DNA of 64,000 nucleotides from Demequina gelatinilytica (GCF_000971115.1 NZ_BBLV01000013.1:1-64000), one strand, 5' to 3'; shown: positions 47,559-56,535, counted from the first letter of the stretch. Notes: generated by a model from the sequence alone, not told the origin. Program-made: numbers and translations.

Positions 47559-49229
47559 GTGCAGAAGAGAATGCTTGGCCGTGCCGCGGCCGTGATGGGA
47601 CTGGGAGCGGGGGCTGCGCTCGTCGCGGTGCCCGCGTCGGCCGACTCCGGTGACGTCGTCAACGCCACCACCACGTGGTCGTACGTCTACGACGAGGGCG
47701 GCTACATCGAGGACGCCTTCGCCTACTACCCGGGCATCGCAGCGAACGGCGGCGACATCTACGGGTGGACCAACGACGCCTTCGACTCGTTCCTCTACTA
47801 CGTCGAGCTCTCGACCCCGCATGCCGAGGAGGAGCTGTACTACGGGGACTTCGAGCCGGTCTCGCAGACCCGGACCGACGGTGGCGAGAGCATCCTCGTG
47901 TCCGAGGCGTCGGCGTCGCTCTACGACGCCGTCACCGACTCGTCGCTCGACTACACCGTGGAGATGACCCTCACCATCGAGGGCAGCTACGCGCGGTGGG
48001 ACCTCGCGGTCGAGGCCGACGAGCCCACGGCGGATACGGCGCGGGTGCTCGACACGATGATCGTGGGGGTGTCGGGCAACCTGGGCTCGGACAGCAGCAC
48101 CGTCTTCGAGCCGGTCGGCGCCGACGCGCTCGTCTCGCATGACCAGAGTGGATCCGATCCGATCGTCGCATACGACTTCCTGGCCGACGGTGTCACCCTC
48201 GAGGTGGAGGCGGGCGACGACGATCCCTGGTTCTACCTGGACCTCGACGCGCACGGTCGCGCGGCCATGATCGTGTCGCTGCGCGACTATGCCCCGTGCG
48301 CCCGCGACGAGGCGATCGCCGCCCAGATCGCCGCGGCGCCGAACCTTGCCGACACGTTCGGCGACGACATCTACCCGATGGTCGGCGCCTCGTGCCTCAC
48401 GGTGGCGGATACCGAGGCCGTGAAGGCGGGCGTGGCCTTCGAGCAGCGCCTCGCGGTCTCCCTGACCGAGGAGTTCATCGAGGGCTGGTACGTCGACGAG
48501 TCCCGGTACCCCGAGGTCGCGCTGGTCGACGCCCCGGCCGGTGTCGAGCTCGCCCTGGGCGAGGACGAGGGCACCGGCGACCCCTACCTCAGCCTCACGG
48601 GGACGACGAACAAGGGTGGTCGCCACACGCTCCTCGCGGTGGCGTACATCGCCGAAGGCGACAACGGGTACACGCCCTACTTCTTCGAGATCCCGCTCAC
48701 GGTGGCCAAGGCCGGCACCCTCGCGGCCTCGGGCACGGCGAAGGTCGGCCAGAAGCTGACGGCGTCGCTCTCGGGCTGGACCAAGGGCGCGAAGTACACC
48801 TACCAGTGGCGCATCGCCGGCGAGAACGTCAAGGGCGCGACGTCCGCGACGTGGAAGCCGACCACGAAGGCGTTCGGCAAGAAGGTCTCCGTCAAGGTGA
48901 CCGCGAACTACGGCGACGGTGTGAAGATCTCCAAGGCGTCGAAGGGTGTGGTCGTCAAGGCGGGCACCATGACGGCCGGCACGGTCGAGGTGGTGCGCGC
49001 TCCCGTGGTGGGCAGCACCGTGGGCGCGGCGACGGCGGGCTGGCCCAAGGGCTCGACCAAGACGTACGAGTGGCGTGTCGGCGGTGTGGTCGTGGCCGGT
49101 GAGCACGGCAAGACGCTCGAGGTCACCAAGGCGATGACGGGCAAGCGCATCGCGGTCAAGGTCACCGCCGCGAAGACCGGCTACCGCTCGGTGTCGACGG
49201 TGTCGGCGAAGTCCGCCCGGGTCGGCTGA
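47559..49229 (+). CDS. Secreted protein with Ig-like C-terminal repeats (paralogue 1)
   Basis: A 556-residue exported protein of unknown function. The signal peptide starts VQKRMLGRAAAVMGLGAGAA and ends near ASA-DS. The N-terminal region (about 30-380) is acidic and rich in Tyr and Trp, with DEGGYIEDAFAYYPG, SLDYTVEMTLTIEGSYARWD, and two Cys in DYAPCARDE and GASCLTV that could form a disulfide. Two Ig-like repeats follow (about 385-466 and 467-556), with YTYQWRIAGENVKGATSAT and TYEWRVGGVVV. No sortase motif or membrane anchor is seen. The GTG start is supported by the conserved leader; ATG 47571 is an alternative. Confidence 0.82.
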   Translation: MQKRMLGRAAAVMGLGAGAALVAVPASADSGDVVNATTTWSYVYDEGGYIEDAFAYYPGIAANGGDIYGWTNDAFDSFLYYVELSTPHAEEELYYGDFEPVSQTRTDGGESILVSEASASLYDAVTDSSLDYTVEMTLTIEGSYARWDLAVEADEPTADTARVLDTMIVGVSGNLGSDSSTVFEPVGADALVSHDQSGSDPIVAYDFLADGVTLEVEAGDDDPWFYLDLDAHGRAAMIVSLRDYAPCARDEAIAAQIAAAPNLADTFGDDIYPMVGASCLTVADTEAVKAGVAFEQRLAVSLTEEFIEGWYVDESRYPEVALVDAPAGVELALGEDEGTGDPYLSLTGTTNKGGRHTLLAVAYIAEGDNGYTPYFFEIPLTVAKAGTLAASGTAKVGQKLTASLSGWTKGAKYTYQWRIAGENVKGATSATWKPTTKAFGKKVSVKVTANYGDGVKISKASKGVVVKAGTMTAGTVEVVRAPVVGSTVGAATAGWPKGSTKTYEWRVGGVVVAGEHGKTLEVTKAMTGKRIAVKVTAAKTGYRSVSTVSAKSARVG

Positions 49230-49290
49230 CGCCGGTCCGACAACGCACGGCAGGGGCCCCGCATCGCACGATGCGGGGCCCCTGCTGCGT
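48933..49290 (+). repeat. 358-bp direct repeat, copy 1
   Basis: This block covers the last ~99 codons of the first secreted-protein gene, its stop and the terminator hairpin. It matches 50885-51242 with a single difference that I can see (C at 48968, G at 50920). Outside the block the two genes diverge, so the identity suggests recent duplication or gene conversion. Confidence 0.93.
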
Positions 49291-49292
49291 TT
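49250..49292 (+). terminator. Terminator hairpin after secreted-protein gene 1
   Basis: A 17-bp arm GCAGGGGCCCCGCATCG (49250-49266) pairs perfectly with 49269-49285, leaving almost no loop. TTT follows 4 bases later. It is part of the 358-bp repeat. Confidence 0.8.
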
Positions 49293-49394
49293 CTGGGCGC
49301 GTCTTCCACGTCCATGGCAGGCCGATATCCGGGCAAAGGCGACGACTCGCGCGCGCGAGTTCAGCGGGCATGCCGCAGGCTGAGAACTGCCTGC

Positions 49395-49471
49395 TATCTT
49401 CCTCCCGGCACGCTGATGTCGACACCCGGGTCCCCGGGGTGGCGGCGTGCCCTCAACCTAAGCGAGGGATT
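49395..49471 (+). promoter_or_regulatory. Conserved promoter/leader of secreted-protein gene 2
   Basis: TATCTT (49395-49400) aligns with TAACTT of the other paralogue, both in the context CTGCTA. The shared core ACCCGGGTCCCCGGGG-TGGCGGC and GCGAGGGAT before the GTG follow. Distance from the hexamer to the start is 77 bases, against 79 in the other copy. The conservation implies a functional promoter or leader RNA. Confidence 0.5.
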
Positions 49472-51181
49472 GTGCAGAATCGAAGGTTCGGCCGCGCAGC
49501 GGCCGTTCTCGGGCTTGCGGCGGGCGCCGCGCTCATCGCCGGCCCGGCATCCGCCGAGGCGTCGGCGATCTCCTCCGGGCCTGTCGTATGGACCGGGGTG
49601 GGCGACGGTGGCTACATCGAGGACGCGGCCGCGGCGTATCTGGGCCTCGGCGCGGATGGCTTCGACGTGACCGGCTGGACCGCCGACGCGTTCGACGGCT
49701 TCCTGGACTCGATGTACTTCATGGCCTCGGACAACTACGTCACGGTCAACCCCTCGAGCTTCTCGTATGTCTCGGGGATCGGTATCTGGGGCGGCACGAC
49801 CGAGCTCGTCTGGGACGCGGGCTTCTCGCTCTTCGACCCGACCTCGGATGATCTCTACGACTACACCGCGACCCTGACGCTCTCCCTCGAGGGCAGCTAT
49901 GCGCGCTGGGACATCGATGTGGTCGCGGACGTTCCGACCACCGACACCGCACGCGTCATCGACGCGATGGAGTGGGGCATCCGCGGGGAGCTGGGCTCCG
50001 ACGAGGGAACGGTGTACGACCAGGTGGACGCCAGGTCGCTGGTCTCGCACGACTCGGACGGATGGGACCCCATCGTCGCCTACCACGGTGTCGCGGACAC
50101 GGTCTCCATCGAGGCGTTCGATGAGGACGACCGTCCGTGGTTCTACATGAACCTCACCGCCGCCGGGCACGCCGCGCTGGTGGTCTCGCTCCAGGACTAC
50201 GCCCCGTGCGCGCGTGACGCGGCCATCGAGGCTCAGGTGGCTGCGGCGGCCTCGCTCGACCGGACGTTCGGCGAGGCCCTGCTCCCGCCCGCGACCGACG
50301 CTTGCATGACCGTCGGCGCTGCTGACGCCGTGACCGAGGGCGTCGCCTTCGAGCAGGCCCTCCCCCTCGAGCTCACGGAGGAGGGCTCGTCCTCGTGGCA
50401 GGTCGGCCTGGCCGAGGGCCGGTTCGCTCCCGAGACGGAGGACATCACCACCGAGTTCAGCGTCCTCGATGCGCCCGAGGGCGTGGACGCCGAGTTCGTC
50501 CTCGACGAGGAGACCGAGGAGGCGCGGGTCGTGCTGACCGGCACGGTCGACGTGGCCGGCACGTACGACGTGCTCGTCGCGCTCTACCTCACTGCCGGCG
50601 AGAGCGCCGGGCTGCCGCTCGTCTACTCGATCCCGCTGACAGTCGCGCCGCTCGCCCTGGAGGCCGGTACGGTCGAGGCGTCCGGCTCTGCGATCGTCGG
50701 CGGGAAGCTGACCGCTGCGACGTACGGCTGGCCGGCGGACGCGACGCTGTCGTACCAGTGGCGCATCGCGGGCGAGAACGTCGAGGGCGCGACCTCGGCG
50801 ACCTGGAAGCCGACCGCGGCGGCGTTCGGCAAGAAGGTCTCGGTCAAGGTGACCGCGACGGCGGACGGTCGCTCCGCCGCGTCGAAGGCGTCGAAGGGTG
50901 TGGTCGTCAAGGCGGGCACGATGACGGCCGGCACGGTCGAGGTGGTGCGCGCTCCCGTGGTGGGCAGCACCGTGGGCGCGGCGACGGCGGGCTGGCCCAA
51001 GGGCTCGACCAAGACGTACGAGTGGCGTGTCGGCGGTGTGGTCGTGGCCGGTGAGCACGGCAAGACGCTCGAGGTCACCAAGGCGATGACGGGCAAGCGC
51101 ATCGCGGTCAAGGTCACCGCCGCGAAGACCGGCTACCGCTCGGTGTCGACGGTGTCGGCGAAGTCCGCCCGGGTCGGCTGA
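49472..51181 (+). CDS. Secreted protein with Ig-like C-terminal repeats (paralogue 2)
   Basis: A 569-residue paralogue of the preceding gene. The signal peptide VQNRRFGRAAAVLGLAAGAA is similar. The N-terminal domain aligns (GDGGYIEDAAAAYLGLG, LYDYTATLTLSLEGSYARWD, DYAPCARDA, ATDACMTVG) but is clearly diverged, with a longer segment before the repeats. The two C-terminal Ig-like repeats end with a ~99-residue stretch that is almost identical in both proteins. Function unknown; likely released or bound non-covalently to the cell surface. Confidence 0.82.
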   Translation: MQNRRFGRAAAVLGLAAGAALIAGPASAEASAISSGPVVWTGVGDGGYIEDAAAAYLGLGADGFDVTGWTADAFDGFLDSMYFMASDNYVTVNPSSFSYVSGIGIWGGTTELVWDAGFSLFDPTSDDLYDYTATLTLSLEGSYARWDIDVVADVPTTDTARVIDAMEWGIRGELGSDEGTVYDQVDARSLVSHDSDGWDPIVAYHGVADTVSIEAFDEDDRPWFYMNLTAAGHAALVVSLQDYAPCARDAAIEAQVAAAASLDRTFGEALLPPATDACMTVGAADAVTEGVAFEQALPLELTEEGSSSWQVGLAEGRFAPETEDITTEFSVLDAPEGVDAEFVLDEETEEARVVLTGTVDVAGTYDVLVALYLTAGESAGLPLVYSIPLTVAPLALEAGTVEASGSAIVGGKLTAATYGWPADATLSYQWRIAGENVEGATSATWKPTAAAFGKKVSVKVTATADGRSAASKASKGVVVKAGTMTAGTVEVVRAPVVGSTVGAATAGWPKGSTKTYEWRVGGVVVAGEHGKTLEVTKAMTGKRIAVKVTAAKTGYRSVSTVSAKSARVG

Positions 51182-51242
51182 CGCCGGTCCGACAACGCAC
51201 GGCAGGGGCCCCGCATCGCACGATGCGGGGCCCCTGCTGCGT
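50885..51242 (+). repeat. 358-bp direct repeat, copy 2
   Basis: Second copy of the block at 48933-49290, at an offset of 1952 bases. It again covers the end of the coding region and the terminator. Identity stops abruptly at the base after 51242 (GTG here, GTT in copy 1). Confidence 0.93.
51202..51237. terminator. Terminator hairpin after secreted-protein gene 2
   Basis: Same 17-bp perfect hairpin as at 49250-49285, here at 51202-51218 and 51221-51237. The T-run is lost on the plus side. It lies between convergent genes, so it may also end the minus-strand methyltransferase transcript. Confidence 0.75.
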
Positions 51243-51249
51243 GTCGGTG

Positions 51250-51837
51250 TCAGGCGGACACGCGCAGCACGCGGAAGCCCTTCGAGCTGCCGATCTTCTC
51301 GACCGTGCCCCAGCCCTGGTCGGCGATCCAGCGCGCGAGCGAGTCGGCACCGAGGTTCTTCTGGACCACCAGGTAGGCCTCGCCACCAGGCGCGAGCCGC
51401 GGGAGCCAGGTCGCCAGGAGGCTGTGCAGGGCGTCCTTGCCGATGCGGATCGGGGGGTTCGACCAGATGGTGTCGAAGGTGGCGTCGACCGGGACGGCCG
51501 TGGGCGCCGACGCGGCGACCTCCACCCCCAGGCGCGCGGCGTTGCGGCGCAGCAGGTCGAGCGCCCGCTCGTTGACGTCGACCGCCGTGACGGACGATGC
51601 GCCCCGGAGCGCCGCCTCGAGCGCGATGGGTCCCCATCCGCAGCCGATGTCGAGAAGGTGGCCGCGCGGCTCCGGGACCGCGCGCAGCAGCACCTGCGTG
51701 CCCAGGTCCACGTGGCCGGGGGAGAAGATGCCGGGGGCGGTCTCCACCTCGACATCGCGCCCCGCGAGGGACACGCGGATGGTGCGGCGCTCGTCGGCGG
51801 ACGCGGGTTGCGCGGTGAAGTAGTGGTCCTCGGTCAC
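51250..51837 (-). CDS. RsmC-like class I SAM methyltransferase
   Basis: A 195-residue methyltransferase of the small-domain (MTS) family related to rRNA guanine-N2 methyltransferase RsmC. It has the SAM motif HLLDIGCGWGPIALEAAL, the acidic AVDVNERALDL, and the catalytic IWSNPPIRIGK, where NPP is typical of N-methylation of bases. Target not proven. The GTG start has TACCCT 7 bases upstream and no Shine-Dalgarno. Confidence 0.85.
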   Translation of the reverse strand: MTEDHYFTAQPASADERRTIRVSLAGRDVEVETAPGIFSPGHVDLGTQVLLRAVPEPRGHLLDIGCGWGPIALEAALRGASSVTAVDVNERALDLLRRNAARLGVEVAASAPTAVPVDATFDTIWSNPPIRIGKDALHSLLATWLPRLAPGGEAYLVVQKNLGADSLARWIADQGWGTVEKIGSSKGFRVLRVSA

Positions 51838-51844
51838 GTGGTCG

Positions 51845-51850
51845 AGGGTA
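51845..51850 (-). promoter_or_regulatory. Candidate -10 element (TACCCT) for the methyltransferase gene
   Basis: On the minus strand TACCCT ends 7 bases before the GTG. Likely leaderless. Confidence 0.38.
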
Positions 51851-51932
51851 GCGCCCGACCTCGGAGGCGCGTCCGGTGCATCGTCCCGACCCGCGCACGG
51901 CTGTCGGACCGGGGTGAGACAATGGACCTTGT

Positions 51933-53450
51933 ATGAGCGATACAGCAGCAGACGACCGCGAGCCCGCCTCGCAGCCCACCTCGACCCCCAGCCGCGCCGA
52001 CGCGGTCATCGACCGCGTCCTGTCGCGCGCCGGCACGGCGGTCGCCGAGGGCGGGACCTTCGCCACCGACTACGACGGCGACCAGTTCGACCGCGAGGAG
52101 CGCGCGGCGCTGCGCCGCGTCGCGAACCTTTCCACCGAGCTCGAGGACATCACCGAGGTCGAGTACCGGCAGCTGCGCCTCGAGAAGGTGGTGCTCGTGG
52201 GCCAGTGGTCGCACGGCACCTCCGAGGACGCGGAGATCTCGCTGCGCGAGCTCGCCGCGCTCGCCGAGACGGCGGGATCCGAGGTCCTCGACGGCGTGCT
52301 GCAGCGCCGCCCCCACCCGGACCCGGCCACGTACATCGGCAAGGGCAAGGCGATCGAGGTGCGCGACGTGGTCGCCGCCGTCGGCGCGGATACCGTGATC
52401 GTCAACGACGACCTCGCACCCAGCCAGCGGCGTGCGCTCGAGGATGTGGTCAAGGTCAAGGTGATCGACCGCACCGCGCTGATCCTCGACATCTTCGCCC
52501 AGCACGCCAAGTCCAAGGAGGGCAAGGCGCAGGTCGAGCTCGCCCAGCTCGAGTACCTGCTGCCTCGTCTGCGCGGCTGGGGCGAGTCGATGTCCCGCCA
52601 GGCCGGCGGCCAGGTGGGTGGCGCGGGCGCCGGCATGGGCTCGCGCGGACCGGGTGAGACCAAGATCGAGCTCGACCGCCGTCGCATCCACACGCGGATG
52701 GCTCAGCTGCGCCGCGACATCAAGGCGATGGAGCCTGCGCGCAAGGTCCGCAGGGAGAAGCGCCTCGGGCTGCCGAACGTCGCGATCGTCGGCTACACCA
52801 ACGCCGGCAAGTCCTCGCTGCTCAACCGCGTCACCGGGGCGGGCGTGCTGGTGGAGAACGCCCTCTTCGCCACGCTCGACCCGACCGTGCGACGCTCGCA
52901 GACGCCCGATGGCCGTGAGTTCACGGTCTCCGACACCGTCGGCTTCGTGCGCAACCTGCCGCACCAGCTGGTCGCCGCGTTCGCGTCGACGCTCGAGGAG
53001 GTCGCGCACGCGGACCTCATGCTCCACGTGGTCGACGCGTCGCATCCGGATCCCGAGAGCCAGATCCGCGCGGTGAGGGAGGTCCTCGCAGACGTCCCCG
53101 GTGCGGATCAGGTCAAGGAGGTGCTGGTCCTCAACAAGGCCGACATCGCCGATCCCGAGACGCTCATGCGGCTGCGCGCCCGCCGCGAGATCACCATCGA
53201 GGTCTCCGCGCTCACGGGCGAGGGCATGCCGGAGCTCATGGATCTCATCGGACGCGAGCTGCCGCGCCCCGAGGTCACCGTCGACGTGGTGGTGCCGTAC
53301 ACGCGCGGCGACCTGGTGAGCGAGGTGCATCGCCACGGCGAGGTGCTCGCGCAGTCCCACGTCGCGGAGGGCACGCACCTCACGGCGCTCGTCGACCCCG
53401 GGCTCGCGGCCCGGCTCGAGGAGGCCGGCGTCACCTCGGCCTCCGCGTGA
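51933..53450 (+). CDS. hflX: Ribosome-associated GTPase HflX
   Basis: GTPase that splits stalled or hibernating 70S ribosomes. The 505-residue protein has an HflX N-terminal domain with PATYIGKGKAIEVRDVV, a Gly-rich loop (GGAGAGMGSRGPGETKIE), and HTRMAQLRRDIKAM. The G domain follows with VGYTNAGKSSLLN near residue 288, DTVGFVRNLPHQLV and LNKADI. It precedes dinG in many actinobacteria; here the two overlap by 4 bases. GACAAT 9 bases before the ATG may be a -10. Confidence 0.94.
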   Translation: MSDTAADDREPASQPTSTPSRADAVIDRVLSRAGTAVAEGGTFATDYDGDQFDREERAALRRVANLSTELEDITEVEYRQLRLEKVVLVGQWSHGTSEDAEISLRELAALAETAGSEVLDGVLQRRPHPDPATYIGKGKAIEVRDVVAAVGADTVIVNDDLAPSQRRALEDVVKVKVIDRTALILDIFAQHAKSKEGKAQVELAQLEYLLPRLRGWGESMSRQAGGQVGGAGAGMGSRGPGETKIELDRRRIHTRMAQLRRDIKAMEPARKVRREKRLGLPNVAIVGYTNAGKSSLLNRVTGAGVLVENALFATLDPTVRRSQTPDGREFTVSDTVGFVRNLPHQLVAAFASTLEEVAHADLMLHVVDASHPDPESQIRAVREVLADVPGADQVKEVLVLNKADIADPETLMRLRARREITIEVSALTGEGMPELMDLIGRELPRPEVTVDVVVPYTRGDLVSEVHRHGEVLAQSHVAEGTHLTALVDPGLAARLEEAGVTSASA

Positions 53451-55360
53451 CGGATCACGGGGCCGACGCGCTGCTCGAGCGCGCCGTCGGCGCCCTCGGG
53501 GGCGAGCCCCGCGAGGGTCAGCGGCTCATGGCGCGTGCGGTGACCGATGCGCTCGAGGACGAGTCGCACGCGCTCATCCAGGCGGGTACGGGTACCGGGA
53601 AGTCGCTCGGCTACCTTGTCCCGGCGGTGGCGCATGCGGTGCGCACCAAGAGCCGCGTGGTGGTCTCGACGGCGACCCTCGCGCTGCAACGCCAGATCTT
53701 CACCAAGGACCTCCCCATGGTCGCCGAGGCGCTCGAGCCAGAGCTGGGAGAGCGGGCGCGCATCGCGCTGTTCAAGGGCCGCGGCAACTACCTGTGCGTC
53801 CACAAGATGGCGGGGGGATACCCCGAGCCGGATGACGACATGCTGCCGATCGGCCCGACCAGCGAGCTCGGCCGGGAGGTTGTGCGTCTCAACGAGTGGG
53901 CCGATCAGACCGAGACGGGCGACCGGGACGACCTGGTGCCGGGCGTGAGCGGGCGCGCCTGGGGGCAGGTCTCGGTCTCCGGGCGCGAGTGCCTCGAGTC
54001 GAAGTGCCCGATGCTCACCGAGTGCTTCTCGCAGCGCGCCAGGGAGCAGGCGGCCCAGGCGCACGTGGTGGTGACCAACCACGCGGTGCTGGGCGTCCAG
54101 GCGACCAGCCACGACATGCTGGGCGAGCACGGTGTGCTCATCGTCGACGAGGCGCACGAGCTGGTCAGCCGCATCACGTCCTCGGCCACCCACGAGCTCA
54201 CGGTGTCGCTGGTGGATCGGGCCGCGCGCCACACGCGTCGGTGCGGCGTGGTCACGGAGGACCTGGATCGGGCCGCGCGTCACCTCGACGGCGCGCTCGG
54301 TGACTGCGCGCCCGGACGGCAGCGCCTGGGGCTGCCCGACGCCCTCGCCATGGCCGTCGAGGAGGTCCGCGGTGCCGCGCGTCGATGCGTGACGGAGGTC
54401 CAGAAGAACGCCGAGCAGGCCGGCGCCGCCGGCAAGGTCGCCGCCGCCTCCCTGGGGGAGATCGTCGACGTCTGCGAGGACCTCCAGGGCGAGCACGGTC
54501 ATCAGGTGATCTGGCTCGCCCCCCGCGAGGGCGACTACGACTCGCCCGCGGCGGAGAGGATCCTGGCAGCGCCCCTCGACGTCGCCGGTCTCATCCGCGA
54601 GAAGCTGCTCGCGGACAAGGCCTCCGTGATGACCTCGGCGACGCTTGCGCTGGGCGGCGACTTCGGCGCGATCTCGCGCCATCTGGGCATCGACCATGCG
54701 GTCACCCTCGATGCGGGCAGCCCGTTCGACTATCCCAGGCAGGGGATCCTCTACGTCGCGAAGCATCTGCCCAAGCCGGGGATGGGCGGCATCTCCGAGG
54801 AGGCGCTCGACGAGCTCGAGGCGCTCATCCGCGCCGCGGGCGGGCGCACCCTGGGCCTCTTCTCCTCCCACAAGGCGGCGTCGATGGCCGCGGAGGCGAT
54901 GCGCGAGCGGCTCGATGTGCCGGTCCTCTACCAGCTCGACGACCAGCTCCCCACCCTGGTCGAGCGTTTCAAGAGCGACGAGGAGACGTGCCTGTTCGGC
55001 TCGACGTCGCTGTGGCAGGGCATCGACGTCCCGGGACGCACCGCGAGCCTGGTGGTGATCGACCGCATCCCGTTCCCCCGGCCCGACGAGCCCGTGTCCC
55101 AGGCACGCACGGAGGCCGTCGCGCAGCGCGGGGGCAACGGCTTCATGGCGGTGAGCGCCACGCACGCGGCGCTCCTCATGGCGCAGGGCGCTGGGCGCCT
55201 CATCCGCGCGAGCGGTGACAGGGGAGTGGTCGCGGTGCTCGACCCGCGCCTGGCCACCGCGCGGTACGGCGGGTTCCTCGCGCGGTCGATGCCGGACCTG
55301 TGGCCCACCACCGACCGGGACATCGCGCTCGGCGCGCTCTCGCGGCTCGCCGCGAACTAG
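53447..55360 (+). CDS. DinG/XPD-type ATP-dependent DNA helicase
   Basis: Superfamily 2 iron-sulfur helicase of 637 residues. It has Walker A IQAGTGTGKSLGY near residue 44, STATLALQRQ, and DEAH in LIVDEAHEL near residue 232. Four Fe-S ligand cysteines appear in NYLCVHKM and ECLESKCPMLTECF. C-terminal helicase motifs are FGSTSLWQGIDVPG and GRLIRAS. It is similar to actinobacterial DinG, which resolves structured DNA. The GTG start overlaps hflX (GTGA). The stop TAG lies in a CTAG shared with the convergent gene. Confidence 0.9.
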   Translation: MTDHGADALLERAVGALGGEPREGQRLMARAVTDALEDESHALIQAGTGTGKSLGYLVPAVAHAVRTKSRVVVSTATLALQRQIFTKDLPMVAEALEPELGERARIALFKGRGNYLCVHKMAGGYPEPDDDMLPIGPTSELGREVVRLNEWADQTETGDRDDLVPGVSGRAWGQVSVSGRECLESKCPMLTECFSQRAREQAAQAHVVVTNHAVLGVQATSHDMLGEHGVLIVDEAHELVSRITSSATHELTVSLVDRAARHTRRCGVVTEDLDRAARHLDGALGDCAPGRQRLGLPDALAMAVEEVRGAARRCVTEVQKNAEQAGAAGKVAAASLGEIVDVCEDLQGEHGHQVIWLAPREGDYDSPAAERILAAPLDVAGLIREKLLADKASVMTSATLALGGDFGAISRHLGIDHAVTLDAGSPFDYPRQGILYVAKHLPKPGMGGISEEALDELEALIRAAGGRTLGLFSSHKAASMAAEAMRERLDVPVLYQLDDQLPTLVERFKSDEETCLFGSTSLWQGIDVPGRTASLVVIDRIPFPRPDEPVSQARTEAVAQRGGNGFMAVSATHAALLMAQGAGRLIRASGDRGVVAVLDPRLATARYGGFLARSMPDLWPTTDRDIALGALSRLAAN

Positions 55361-55599
55361 CGGTCGGAGGCGTCGGCGCCCTGCGCGCGGCTCGCGCGCC
55401 AGAGGGAGACGTTCATCGCGACGAGCGATGCGGCGTAGAGGACCACGAGCACCAGCATCGCGACGTGGGTCGCCTCGTAGGCGCTCGAGCCGCCAACCGT
55501 CCAGCTCGCGAGGGTCGCGAGCAGCACGGCCGCGACCCCGAGAGACACCGCCCTGAACCAGCGCGGATACTGCATCGTCCACCAGGACCGCTGCGCCAC
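55357..55599 (-). CDS. Small two-helix membrane protein
   Basis: An 80-residue protein of unknown function with two hydrophobic segments (AVSLGVAAVLLATLASW and HVAMLVLVVLYAASLVAM) and a short basic C-terminus. The GTG at 55599 is chosen because GAGGAGG lies 4-5 bases upstream; ATG 55575 would also retain both helices. Its stop shares the palindrome CTAG with the dinG stop. Confidence 0.65.
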   Translation of the reverse strand: MAQRSWWTMQYPRWFRAVSLGVAAVLLATLASWTVGGSSAYEATHVAMLVLVVLYAASLVAMNVSLWRASRAQGADASDR

Positions 55600-55690
55600 C
55601 CTGCCTCCTCCGCCCAGGAGCGTCGCCGGTCGCGGCCCACGGGCAGGACGCATCATCCTCGCGGTCCGCGCCGCGGTCAAGGTCGGCGGG

Positions 55691-56434
55691 TCAGACGCGC
55701 CGGAGCACCGAGACGACCTTGCCCATGATGCGCGCATGCGTGCCGTCGATGGGCGTGTACGCAGGGTTGTGGGGCATGAGCCAGACCTGGCCGTCCTTGC
55801 GGCGGAAGGTCTTCACGGTCGCCTCGTCATCGAGCAGCGCGGCGACGATGTCCCCGTTCTCGCAGCTGTTCTGGCGGCGGACCACCACCCAGTCGCCGTC
55901 GCAGATCGCGGCGTCGACCATCGAGTCGCCGGCCACCTGGAGCATGAACAGCTCGCCGTCGCCCGTGAGCTGCCGCGGGAGCGCGAAGGTGTCCTCGACC
56001 TCCTGCTCCGCGAGGATCGGTCCACCGGCGGCGATGCGGCCCACGAGCGGCACCATCGCGAGGTCGTCGGGAAGGGCCGCGGAAGCGGCCGGCGCGAGCG
56101 GGACGGGCGGGGCGGCAGGGGCTGCCGGCTCCTCGCCGGGCAGCACCACCTCGATGGCACGGGGACGATGCGGGTCGCGGCGCAGCACGCCCTTCGCCTC
56201 GAGCGCGGACAGCTGGTGCTTGACGGAGGACGGCGAGGTGAGGCCGACGGCATCGCCGATCTCGCGCATCGACGGCGGGTAGCCGCGCTCGAGCACGGTC
56301 GCGCGGATGAAGTCGACCACCGCGCGCTGGCGGGCCGAGAGCCCGGTCGAGGGGTCGCGCAGCTCGTGGACCGTCGCGCCTGCGCCGTCCTCGTCGCCGG
56401 CGGACCCGGTCCCTGTCGACCCGTCCTGCCTCAT
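55691..56434 (-). CDS. lexA: LexA repressor
   Basis: SOS repressor with self-cleavage. The 247-residue protein has an N-terminal winged helix ([26 protein letters not shown], in two parts; [18 protein letters not shown]) and a Pro/Ala-rich linker. The S24 domain follows with the cleavage site Ala-Gly in GRIAAGGP, the catalytic Ser in GDSM and the Lys in ATVKTF. A Shine-Dalgarno GGAGG precedes the ATG. The promoter is overlapped by a LexA box, consistent with autoregulation. Confidence 0.96.
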   Translation of the reverse strand: MRQDGSTGTGSAGDEDGAGATVHELRDPSTGLSARQRAVVDFIRATVLERGYPPSMREIGDAVGLTSPSSVKHQLSALEAKGVLRRDPHRPRAIEVVLPGEEPAAPAAPPVPLAPAASAALPDDLAMVPLVGRIAAGGPILAEQEVEDTFALPRQLTGDGELFMLQVAGDSMVDAAICDGDWVVVRRQNSCENGDIVAALLDDEATVKTFRRKDGQVWLMPHNPAYTPIDGTHARIMGKVVSVLRRV

Positions 56435-56487
56435 CGTCGCCTCCTGCCGGCCGCGTTGTCAGACCCCGGTGGTCCTCTTATCCCACG

Positions 56488-56516
56488 ACGTTAGGGCAAT
56501 CCGAGGTCGGAATCAA
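56488..56516 (-). promoter_or_regulatory. lexA promoter
   Basis: On the minus strand TTGATT (56511-56516) and TAACGT (56488-56493) are separated by 17 bases, a good -35/-10 pair. The LexA box at 56513-56528 overlaps the -35, so bound LexA would repress its own gene. Confidence 0.7.
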
Positions 56517-56528
56517 ACATATGTTCGA
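56513..56528. promoter_or_regulatory. LexA box 1 (lexA side)
   Basis: TCAAAC-ATAT-GTTCGA matches TCGAAC-N4-GTTCGA at all but one position. It covers the lexA -35. Confidence 0.82.
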
Positions 56529-56535
56529 CCGTGTC

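Noticed and set aside
48700-51181. LPXTG-type wall anchoring of the secreted paralogues
   Set aside because: Both end in SAKSARVG with no LPXTG, no hydrophobic segment and no basic tail.
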